The translations under genes were made by a program, and so were the position numbers. DNA of 64,000 nucleotides. Source: Progne subis subis (taxonomy: Eukaryota > Chordata > Aves > Passeriformes > Hirundinidae). The stretch is from the NCBI GenBank assembly GCA_022316685.1, contig JAKJHU010000024.1:8402943-8466942 (forward strand). Reading direction: 5' to 3'. Below, in pieces: positions 25,101 through 36,831 of the stretch (position 1 is the stretch's first letter; every line of letters begins with the position of its first letter). The notes below the pieces were generated by a model. That model was given only the letters and a program-made list of their open reading frames with translations, had not been told where the DNA came from and made no database searches.

Positions 25101-28100
25101 CCCTGTAGTCCTGATTTGTAGTCTGGTTTTTGGATCCACCTTCTTCCTTCTACATGAGTCACTTGTGGCAGCTGAGAGAGATTTCTCCCTCTCTGTGCGC
25201 AAAGGAGGAGTGGCACGATACGTCTCCAGCAGCTTTTGGAGGAGAAGCATCCCTCTGGCTAACCCCTCCTCCAGCAGCCACCTGTGCCCTGGTTCCCCGA
25301 TGCATCATTTCATCCCTGTGCTATTCCTGGCTTCATCTGAGCTGAGATTCCTACAAACATTGTGCCCCACAGGCTTTTCAGGAGGCTTTTCTTTCCAGCT
25401 CAGTGGTGGAGGAAGGATGATGTTTTCAATCCCCTTTGACTGCAGGCTCTCTCATAGTCCCCTAGGGAGGTAAACAGTAGAGGCTGTTTATTAACAAAGG
25501 ATCCAAGTGCAAGAAAGCTGCAGAAAGCAAACTGGAGTGAGGCATTCACTGAGTGGCCCACGATAATCCTGCCTAAAAAACCGGTTTTGCAGAAAATAGG
25601 AGCCAAAAGCAGGAAAAAGAACCAAGCAGGTAAGCACTTAGTCAGCACTTTTTACATGTTAGTTGCTCATTTTTATGTTATCAGCCTGAGAATACAGTGC
25701 TCCCATTAAGGTGATGTGATACCAGGCTGCTTTTATGGCACCATTTGTTTGGTGCTCTGCTTTGGTGACAATTTGAGTTACTGCTTGTGTACCCTGCTTG
25801 TATGAGAATTTCCTGGCTAGTCAAGGTAATTCCTTTGCTTTTTAAAAAAAAGCAGCAAAACCCTCCCTTTCCCCACCCCCTCAGGGGAGAACCTTGGCCA
25901 CTCAGTGGGGCAGCAAGGTCAGCATGCCCCACGAGGGTCCCTGCAGGCGCCCTGCCCGCACCACTCCAGCTTTGCCTGTGAGCGTGCCCAAACCCAGAGG
26001 TGGGGGGCAGGAGACACTGGGCGCTGAAGCAGTCAGAAATAAAGTGAGGCAGAGGAAGTTCTAAAATAGACAAGCTTTTCCTGTAACTCTGAGTTATTTA
26101 TTTATTTTTTTTCTTGGTGGTTTGCGTTTAGGAACCTTTTTTTCCCTCCTTCAGTGATAGGGAAACAAGGAAAAGGAAAAACTTTGGGAAACAGGCAAGG
26201 GAATAAAAAAATCTTTCTGAGCAGGTGCAGGGGGGAAATAGAAGGATTTAAGAGGATCAATGTCAAGGATAAAACCTTCTCCTAGGTACCCATCAGATTT
26301 TAATTCTAAAGAAAGAACAGAAACTGAGACAGCTGGAAAACTTTCCCTCCTCCTCTACCCAGGCTTTCAGCACTGCCATTTGCAGCTGGGTCCCTGTAGC
26401 CCTTCCTGGGGCACACCCCAGGGCTGGGGTTGCTGTGATACCTGCAGCCAGGCAGGGGTACCCTGAGGGGTAGGACCTGGGCTCCATGTCCCCACAAAAC
26501 TACACAGCCCTGTTGCCTTGGAACTCATTCAGTGAGGAATACAATAAGAAAAAAAAATAAAATATATATATATAGTAAAAAATCTGGCATCTATTGCATT
26601 ATATATTAAAGGCCTGAAATCAAAGTGCTTGGGGACACCATGTAACTAAAAAACAGGGAATCAGTTTTGCTATCTTGGAAGGCAACTGGAACATCCAAGG
26701 CGCATGTAAAGATGGGATCAAACCCTACTGAAAGAACTACAGGACTCATAGAAGCATGACATTAATGGAATTCACTTTAAAGGCTCCTAAACTGGAAACT
26801 TTTCTCATATAATGAGAGCTGTTTTCATACAGGATGCCCTTGGAGGCCTGAAGTGACAGTAAATGTGTGTTCACAGAGTGTTACAAGCCTTCTATGCTGT
26901 AGAGAAAAAGGGCGTGAAAAATGGAAATACGTTTGGCATGGAGGCAGCTTTGGGCCATTTGTTTGTACTCTGAATTCCTTGCTGGCCTTGTTTCTAAATC
27001 ATCATTATCACAGATCCCCAACAGCTGAGTGATCTCCAATGGAAAAATGTCAAGGCAGGCAGTGTGTAAGGAAAACACCCTCATACATTAGGCAGATCTC
27101 TCAGGCATAACTTCTTCTAAACAAGTACTGGATGAAACTACAGCTCAAATGGATGGATTTAGATGCTGTTTCCAGTCTTCCAGCCACTTTTAAAACCTTT
27201 CTTGGATAGCTGGTGAAATGAGATTTAGATAAGGCTCAAAAGTATTGCTGTCAAGGGAAAACATCCACACACACATTATAAATGACTGACTTGGGGAGAC
27301 ATTGCTCACTTTTGTTTGGATAATGTCTCAGCACATATCAAAATCCTGGCAAAAATTTTTCAGCTGGTCTGTGCTCTATAGAGAGTTACACTCTGCTACT
27401 GGAACCAAGCACCCTTGAACACCCAGGGATGGTGGTGTCTGCTGGAAGTCATTTGGGTAGGGAACTTCTCACCTCCTTGCAGCTGCTTGGGATTGGGCAC
27501 CACACTGTTGTTACTGTTCCCCTTCCAGCTCCAGCCAAAGGATGCAGAAAGGAGCTGAAGGAGGAGGAAGCAGCCTGTGGCACATGAGGGATCTGAGGCA
27601 GAATCATCTATTTGTACCAGTGAACATCCTACTCCTGGAGCCTACTGATTTGTTCAGCCAGTGATTATTCCTTTTCCTCTAATCCCTGTTTAAAACATCC
27701 TGGGCCAAATACTAACCCAGACAGGATCTCTCCCTGCCAGGACTGAGCACACCTGCAGCATGGAGAGGAGAGCCATCAGTGACACTGGGAGCGTCTCAAT
27801 TGGCCTCACCTGCCCTCATCCTCATTCCTGCAAGAGCTTGTTGCCCCCTCTGGTGAGATGATGTGTAGGGACTCTTGGTGCCCTGTGCTCCAGCCTTGGA
27901 GTCCAAGGAGAATATGGGGAAGACTAGTTTTGGGAAACTCACCACTTCAGTCATCTACTGACCCACTACATTTTTTTCTGGAAAAAGAAAATCAATATTT
28001 TGCAAGAACTGGGGCATAGAGACAATAAGGCCTGGAATCTGTAGGTTTTGAGCAGACACAACTTTCATCTTTAGGTGTAACTTCACCCAAAGAGTCTGAC

Positions 28101-31100
28101 TTACCTCTCGCCCCCTTATAAATGAGGACTCTTGAAGCCCACCTAAGAGGAATTGGAATGATGAAGCTGAGGGGAAAAAAAAGGCATTTAAGTAAACAAA
28201 GGGGTTTTTTTATTATTTTTAATGAAAGCCCTGAGTGTCCTACTGGCAACCCTGGTGCTGTGGTGTGGGTGCTGCCGTCACCCTGCCCCACCCCATTGTC
28301 TGGGGTCAGTGGGGTCAGGGGGTGGCTGTGGGCCTGCAGGGCTGACTGTCCCTGATGTGGGCTCTCAGTGTGGGCTGGAACAAGGCAGAAAAGGAGGCTT
28401 GTGCCCATGGCAGCTGCTCCCTGCATTGCCATGGCAACACATCTGTTTCCTCTATTTCCCCATTCCTGCCAAGGGAGAGTTCCAGCCCTTCTGGCACTGA
28501 CACAAGCCCAGGAAATATCCAAGTCCCAACAAAACACCTTTTCACTGGTCCCTCTCTCTCCAGGCCACAGCTCTCTCTTTAATGACTGTAAAAGAGTTTA
28601 CTCCATCATGGACAGAACGCTCTCTTACAAAGAGTTTGCCTTGCTGCTGCAGCCCTGTGTTTGAAAAAGTACCATAACCCCTGAGCCCCCGGAGCATAAG
28701 GGCCAGCAGAACCCCTAGCACCCCTCCCCACCCTGGGTATCATCACACCCCACAAGATGCAGCAGCCCCCTGCTTCACCACCTCACTTTTTTTCAGGCAC
28801 ACAAGGTTTTATATGTCCCCCTCAGATGCTTGATAAGCACTAAATCATCTTTTCAGGTCCTTTTTACATGTTTCTCACCAAAAAATCTTTTCCTTTGCAA
28901 GATTTATGGCAAAACTCCACTTGCAGCAGGTACAAGCTCAAGCTCCTGTTGATGCACACGTTGGACTCACGAAGTCCTAGCCTCATTTCTCTAAAGAAAA
29001 CAACTGCAAATACTTGGGTGCTCACAGGAGAGAGTGGGTTATTGTGCTAAGGAAAGAGTCCCAGAGCTCTGGAGGAGCTGTGAACAGCACAGGTACTGTG
29101 GCAGAGCTGGATCATTGATGCTCGAGGTGCCTGGATGCTGGTGTTGGCAGGGATGAACCTCTTGTGCAGCTGTTTTCTGATAAGGGATGCTGTCAGCAGT
29201 TTGGAAGTAGTATCTCTCCACTTTCACAACCTCTGCCAAAACTACTTGCTGGCAAAGGCAAAGCACGTGCTCTGCAGTTCCTTCGGCAGTTCTTCAGGCT
29301 GTCCATGCCCAGCTCCTGGGAGGGGCTGCTGGGCAGGAGGAACCAGCCCTGCCTGCTTGGCCAATCCAGCCCTCAACTGGCAGGACCACTTGGTTGCTCC
29401 TCCACTGTGCAAGTGCCAGGCCTTGCAAAGCCATTTCCATCAGCTCAGAAAGTTACTTTTCCTGTATATTCTACTGATTCATGCCCCTGATAAGCTCTCT
29501 GGTTTCAAAAAAGTGTCCAGGCCCATGGCTTTGTAGAAACTTTCAGCTCATTGAAGCCACAGGGGTAAAACCCCCCAAAGGTTAGGCTGTTTCCAAGGAG
29601 CACTGTAGCCACCATCTAGGAGCACATCTCTGATGGGATTCATTGACCATCTCCTACCCCATGCAGAGTACATGTCTGGGTTCGGATGTGCTGCTGGTCA
29701 TGGTGAGAAGTGTGGTCTATGTTTCCAAAATGATGCAGGTGGCACACTGAGACCTTGCAGCAAGGATAAGGATTTCTTATATTTAAAGAAAGTAATAAAT
29801 TTTGTCCCTTTGAGGCTGTCAGTCCTCCTCAGTGCATCCAGCACAGAGATGCTGCAGTCAAGTGGGCAAATAAACTGTCTTATGGGTGGCATCACCTTCA
29901 AAACACAGGTGAGAAGTGCTCTGCAGCTGTCTTGCATCCAACCACAGTAAGGATGCCCTTCTCACTCTCCACCCCTGCATTGCAGAGAATCACGTGCCTT
30001 AGGAGAGGGACAAGTGGGTAAATGAGGTTACAAGTCTCCCAAGCACTAGTCCTGCCTTTATTTGCTCCTCCCAGAAACTTGTTTCCCAAAGATACTCTTT
30101 GCTGAGGGGATGACTTTGCTCTGTGGTTTTGTTTGCAACTTGTTCTGAACTCATCTAGCTCCTAGCTGGAGCCAACAACTTGATCCTAAGGGTAACCTTG
30201 TGACTGTACTGGAGTTTTGTGCTACTTAAACTACTTTCTTCTCTCTGCTCACAGCAAGGAAATGGGATGGCAGAGCTTTGCCAAAATATTTTTCTAAATA
30301 AATAGAACTGCAGGCAGTCTCCACAATCCAGTCCAACAGTGCCACATGACCCCAGCTGGCAAGAGACAAGGGTTACATTTAAATTCAATTTTAATTCAGA
30401 AAAACATCAACACTTATTTACCACAGTTCATAAAATTCATGTGACAAAATTCCTCTGACAGACAGTTTAGTAGCCCTCTTACTCCAGCAATGTAAAACCA
30501 CAACAAATCAAGTCAGCCTATGCTCCGGCATATCATACCAGCCAGCAGCAACACACGCACTACTCAGTGACTCCTTGCTGAGATCTCTGGGTGCTCTGGG
30601 GCTCTTGGTGCAACTGGAAGTCATGAATTCCCTTGCCACCTCTGTCAGGTTCCTGGAGACCTTACAGTTGTCTGAAGCAGGTCAGGTCTGCCTTTTTTAT
30701 CCCAATTGCAGCACAGTAAAGGGACACGATCACCCATGTCCCATTTGGCCCACAGAGAGAGCTTTGGAAGGAAGCACCGTCTCGCCTTTACCATTCTTGA
30801 CGTCCATGCCACTGCCACCTTGTCACAGGAAGGACTCTCCTGGATGTGGTCCCCATACCCACTGCTTTAGATACACCTTCATGAGCTTGGCAGCAGGGGA
30901 GAGGACAGATTGATAGAATCATCCTTGAAAGTAGAAAGGTCCAAGCTCACCTGCAATGCTGTACTCCATACCCCTGGGATCACACACCTTGCCAGTGCTG
31001 CACATGGTGGTACCTGGGAATCTAGCCCTCACCAAAAGCCATCAAACCCCACTGCTCATGATTAATTCACCCCTTGATGGTATTGTATTTCTGAAAACAA

Positions 31101-32980
31101 CTTCCCTGCCAGCACAAGCGCCTTCAAATGGGTGCTTGGAGCCAGAGGACTGCAGTGAGGTCCTCATGCTGGTCCGGGCTTCCTTACGTGGAAGCTCTGG
31201 AGCCACTGCCATCCATTGCACGTCTGCCAACCTCATGTTCCCCCACGACACACCAGAGTTCTCAATCCCAGTGGGAACAGGGCAGGTCCAGCCCAGATTT
31301 TCCCTCAGGTCCTCTGCACCCAGTGTTACAGACAGGAGCACCATGATGGGCAGCCCCTGTGATGGGAAATCAGGAGCTGAGTCTGGTGGGCCAGGCATCC
31401 GCGGGTGGAGGAGGACCTGCAGAGAGCTGCTGAGCGGAGCTGCCCTGCTGGTGGGACACTGCCTGCCCCCCACTTCCCTGCCAGCCCCAGCAGGGAAGAT
31501 GCTGAGGGGCTCGTCCTCACCCTCTTGTCAGACCTGCTCCTGTGTCCACACTCTTGCAGCGTTCCCAGCCTTTGCCTATGTGCATTGCTCCCAGGCACCT
31601 GCTCCTCATGGGGATGGAGGCATCAGGGGGAGACCTGCACCCTTGGTAGAAGGGGTATTTCTGAGGCAATCAGAGGAAAAATAAGAAAAACAAAAACTGT
31701 TTTTCATCTGAATCTTCAGAGCTTATCTTCCCCTTACCCAAAGGGGAAAAAAGGACAGACATGTAATTTTTTTACCACAGCATATAGTGCATTTCTCAAA
31801 TGTAATATATGAAGATGTACAATCAAACTGTCATGGCTACAGTGAATTTCCAGTAGCTATTTGGCATGAAGCAAAGAACACACTGGCCCTAGCACTACTG
31901 CTTGCTGGCAAGGAGAGGACATAGCTGCTTGTGGGGTTGTGTTCTGGCAGTCTCCTGGGCACAGTACCTGCTCCAGTTAAATCCCACCTCCAAGCACACA
32001 TATTCAGGAAAGTGCAAGAAGAGGTTTTCAGGGCTCAGCTACCTCTGGCCATGAACATCCCCTACTACCAGCACACTCAATAAACAGGGTGACATCTTCA
32101 CCAGCAGCTGACATTGCCACAGGGATGCCCTCGGTGGTTACACCCGTGCCATGGTTCCCATCCTCTGGATGTAGCCCTGAGATGGTATCTCTGGTGGGCT
32201 GGTGGGACAGAGCAGCGCTGTGAGGAGTGGACCAGTTTTCCCAGCCCTCCACATTGTCAAAAAGAACAGCATGGAGGTAAAAACAGACACTGTCAGGAAG
32301 TCTCCTTCGACTCTTCTGTGAGACCCACCATGCCCCAGGGCCAGCATGTCCCCATGCCAGCTCCCTGCCAGGGCTTATCCAAAGGCAAAGCTGACGCAGG
32401 CTGTCCCATCCACTGGGACCACAAGCACCAGAGAGAAGCAATTCCTGCTCCATCTTGGCAGGACAGTGCCATCTTGGTATGAAACACCAAAACTGAAACA
32501 CATTATTCTTTACAACTTAAAGAAACAGAAATGAGGAAAACATCCTATACCAAATGCAGGCAGCCCGATTGCCTTTGGAGCAATCTCCAAATCTCTTTTT
32601 TGGAGATTTGGATTTATAGGGGAGTGTGTCAGATGCAAGGACTAACAGCAGCATTTCCCTGGCAGTGCAGACACATGACAGGGGGGAGGAAGGAGCCCTC
32701 ACACCCCTGGCTGTGGGGGCAAAATGCTCCCAGAATACCCCCCAAGCCCTGGCAGAGCACAAAAACCAGGGCAGGGGGTTGCTCCAGCTTTTTTTCCTGG
32801 CCATTCTGCTGGCTCTTGGAGTCAGGCAATGGAAGGAGGTGCACAGGAAGCGAGACCATGCAGCTGTAAATCCTGTCAAGTGTAACGATGGTTTTTTAAA
32901 GCATATTTTCTTGATTTCCCTCCCAAGGGACCAAGCCCAAAAGATGGTTATATTTGATCTTTAGGTAACCCAGAAACAAA
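22180..32980. other. Intergenic stretch
   Basis: Contains an (ACCAA)n array at 24299-24337, short AT and CA runs and a perfect small hairpin at 32586-32612. A degenerate CR1-like start may lie at about 30914, but it is too weak to call. No gene was recognised. Confidence 0.5.
24299..24337. repeat. (ACCAA)n microsatellite
   Basis: About 7-8 pure copies of the pentamer ACCAA run over 38 bases. Confidence 0.9.
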
Positions 32981-33023
32981 GTGTTTCCCAAACAAATAAT
33001 CACATTGCAGACTGACACTGGTC

Positions 33024-33047
33024 TTTATTACAAAAGAGCATTTTATT
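33024..33047 (-). terminator. LRRC8C: Distal pair of AATAAA signals, likely main LRRC8C 3' end
   Basis: Two AATAAA hexamers on the minus strand (33042-33047 and 33024-33029) lie 18 bases apart, at the point where the repeat-free downstream sequence of LRRC8C ends. Cleavage would be expected around 33000-33025. Confidence 0.45.
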
Positions 33048-36000
33048 TCTGTTTTTTTCTGGGTGTACTATATTGCAATGTAACACTATGCAGGTCTATT
33101 ATCATACTAAGATTCTTGCTACAGAATTAAGTTTGTCCATTTGGTCAAATTTCAAAGTTTTTTCTTGGCATTCCTACAGGACTCGTTACCACTTACGCAC
33201 ATGAATTATTGATGTGCCAGAACAGTGATATAAGACTTGGAGCAGGCGCTTTCCAATCAGAATTTGCAAAAGTTGTTGGGCTGGCTGGATGCATGAGGTC
33301 AGCACAAGTATCCGGGGAGATGCACATCTCCAGATTTTGATCACAAAGCAGATTTGCTTGTCAGGCTCAATGTACTATGAAGGATTGTCTTCTTACTTTT
33401 GATGCAATCTTTGTCATCTGTAATTCTGTTACCAAGGAAGATTTTATTATTTTTGAGCAATAATGAAAAAATGCCTTGCTTAAATTCTGGAACTGTCATA
33501 CTTGTTAGGCACCTGATTAATATAAGTAGTTATATAAACTCTTTGTATATATACAAACCATGCTAAAGTACTGTCCACAAAATGTCCATCCATTCTAAGT
33601 CAAATACTACTGGTCACAGAAAAGTCTAGTATGAATCGCATGTGAATATACATAGGAGCAGTACATGATTCACGGAGTAAATATGGCACTTTTACATATT
33701 TTCCTGGATGTTACAGAGAATTAGGAAAAAATCTTCCCTCAGCTGACTCATTTCTAAGTTACTGTAATATGGGTTTGGAAAATACACCCCAGAACAGACA
33801 GTAAGAAGTTTAGAAAAGTCAACAGTGCAGCTACCTGAGTTTGTTTCATTAAGAAATTAACAGTAATGTGGTATTTTATCATCCACCGTGAGCCTGAGGG
33901 TTGTCTACTCACAAAAGCCAAGCTGCCTAACCCTGCTATAAATAAAACAGCGCAGTTCTCCAAGCACATGGCTTGGCAAGACGATGAACTGACCTAGCAT
34001 CTCCAAAGGGGCTCGCCCTGCCTTCTCCTTGTACAGACCCCAGATGCAGAGTCCTGTCCCCTTGTTACTCCCATCCTAGTGTCCATCCAATCCTTTAGAG
34101 AGCTGATCCACCAGAAAATTAGCCCCTTTTTTAGACTGGCATAGTTTTCTGCTGGCTTGAAAAGTTGATTTGTCCTGTGGAGGGATCAGACCAGCACCAG
34201 ACCTGTAAAGGTGCAAGGAGAAGCAGCTAAAACCTGTTGGCGGGAATAGAGAGCATGGGAGGAGGAGGTAGCTGCCCTTTTTTGGTGACAGTGAGCTGTC
34301 AGACTGACAATGCTGCCTCAGCTCACCAAACCCTTGGAGAAGATACAGTTATTAGTGTGAAAGTGCTTAGACCGGTATAGTTTATTCCTAGCAAAGTGAA
34401 TAAAGATATGCCAGCACAAGGCACTTTATACTCATGTAACTGTGTCCACATGAGGGGTTGCACTGGTATAAATATAATCAGTAACAAACAAAACCCCACA
34501 TCCCCTAGGTGATATATTTACAAAAATGGCATAGAACACGTCTCCAACCTTCAGTTATGATGTGTGCATAACTTCCATTCAGAAATCAGACCACAAACTA
34601 CACATGAAACAACATTAGACACAAAATAAATAAGGGATTTAAAAGGCTACATCTAGGAATATAAAGACTTAAAAAAAACTTTAAATGCAATCCCATATTT
34701 AAAATCTAAGAGAACTATACGGCTCCACCAATTACCTGGACATTTCAAACAGTTTACATTCATTGGGGACAACAGCACTTTGGTTTACACAATTAGGTTA
34801 ATATGAGCAATGAAATGTTTCTCTTCCTCACATTACATCAAAGTGAGATACATTTAGAATATATATACTGCCAAGCTGTTCCAGTAAGTGCACTCCACAC
34901 ATGAGCAAGGGTAGCTCTTGCAATAGCTACATCAATTATAGGTCTTCAATAGAACTAAATAAAACCCCTTTTAAAAAGCTTGATTTGATTCCTTCATGCC
35001 TGACCCATTTTTGATTAACCACATGGATCTTCTCCAAAACATAGCCAAGCACAAAAAATAAGTCTGACCCAGTACTGTGGCAAGCTCACACACCAAATTC
35101 TGTAGCACACCCTGGATTAATGAGGAAGCTCTCATTGTAGTTTGTCTCCCCACCTTTATAAGTCATACTCTTAAATCAACTGTATACTTTTGTACCAAGC
35201 TCAAGAACTCAGATTAACTGTAGCTCAAAACACACAATGGCAGTTAGAAAACACTGAAGAGCAACCAATCTGACAACTGTCAAATATTTTACATAAATTT
35301 AAGCAATCAGCAATTCATCCTCTGCAATTTATTATGCAATTTAGCATTGCCTGCTAGGGAAATAAGGACTCGTTCCTAGATATTCTTGTGAAACATTTAT
35401 TGAGTGCCTGCATCTTACAAGTATGTGTTGATCTCCTCCCAGCAAAATATTTTACTACTTTTGATCAGCTTAAATTAGCTTGTGAGCAGCACATCCCTTT
35501 AAAACCTGACTAAAAGAAATCAAATGGCTGGATTAAGTAAACAGCTGAACATGGCTTCAGAGGATAAAGTTCCCAACCTGATGCACAATCATCAGAGGTT
35601 ACATTATTTTAAAAAGCAAACTTCCAACTGTAGGATTTTCAATTTAATTCCTCTCTGGGAGATGAAAACTATAGCCTTCATCACTGTCCTTGGGTATGCT
35701 GGGCAGGCTGAGACTTGTGAGAAACTACTGTATTCATTTAATCTCATTTTCACAAATCTGCAAATGTTCCTGTGCTGAGCTTGGTTTTATGCTACCCAAG
35801 CTAAATCAAGGAGCGTATTAGAGGCTATTTCCTTGTCAGGAGCTTTACAAACTGAGTATGACTGCGCTTTTTCTGGGCCCCATTCCTAGAAGGTGCCAAG
35901 CAGTTTGGTGGGGAAGTGGGCTGAGGGGGCAGAAGGCGTTTTCTCTCTTGCAGCACTGGTGTTTAAGGGAGGGTGGGATTTTTCAAGATATCATTTCATC

Positions 36001-36680
36001 TTGTTGACATTTCCAACACAGTGAGTTCATTGCACCCCTTCCACTCAAGTTAGTAGGAAATGGGCAGCCACACCCCTTTGCACTGTTAAGAAAACCTTCA
36101 ACATGACTCACTTTGGTCCCGATTCCACTGTGAACTGTGACCTTACTCTTCCTGCACCAGAGAGGAAATTGCAGTGAGTGCCTCGTGCTCAGTGCAGTGT
36201 GAAAATGGGCAACCAGACTGAACTGCCAATAGGCCCTGAAAGAGTTCTGCATGCTCCCTCTCACCTGTTAAAATACATAAAGAACCTTTTCTACTTGCTT
36301 TGATCATCTGAGAAAACCCTGTTGTAAGTAGAAAGGGATTGTCAGCCTAGATTTGATCTTGTTAGATGTTGAACACCTTCTACTGCCACTGAAGAAAAGA
36401 AGAAACAAAGGCATTCAACACCTGCAGCACCACCTGTTGAAGACCACATCCAAAGGGATTAACAATAACTAGGAAGACAACACAATCATCTATTACAAAT
36501 TATGCAACCCAAAGCATACTTCTTAAACACAGTTTCCCGGGTGGGATTAGAAAATGGAAGGAAAAACCAGCAGACAAAATCATTTACTTTTACCAGTAAA
36601 AATTAAGTTACAGATGCCCTTGTTCTGAGGGCAAAACAAACTTAAAAATATCTTAAAACAGTGAAAAAATATGAGAAAAT

Positions 36681-36686
36681 TTTATT
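36681..36686 (-). terminator. LRRC8C: Proximal AATAAA polyadenylation signal of LRRC8C
   Basis: A canonical AATAAA is read on the minus strand about 146 bases after the stop codon. It could produce a short 3' UTR. No transcript data are available here to show use. Confidence 0.4.
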
Positions 36687-36831
36687 AAAAAATATAGGTA
36701 CTCCTCACTCCAAATTCGTTTGTACAGAAAGGATTTGAAAAAGAAAAAATAACAACAAATTAAATGCATATTTGGAGCATTCTCTAGAGCGTTTTGGTAG
36801 AAGTGTTATTTCGGCAAAACTGAGCAAGAAG

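Larger units (their letters stand above)
33005..36831 (-). other. LRRC8C: LRRC8C 3' UTR (inferred)
   Basis: This is AT-rich, repeat-poor sequence directly downstream of the LRRC8C stop codon. An AATAAA signal on the minus strand lies only about 146 bases past the stop (36681-36686). Two more lie close together at 33042-33047 and 33024-33029, so transcripts may use a short or a long 3' end. The far signals would place cleavage near 33000-33015. Mammalian LRRC8C mRNAs also have 3' UTRs of several kilobases, which favours the long form. The end is inferred from signals and lack of repeats, not from transcript data. Confidence 0.55.

Noticed and set aside
30912..30960. CR1-like start (tagaatcatc ... 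gaaaggtccaagctcacc)
   Set aside because: Too degenerate and short to separate from chance.
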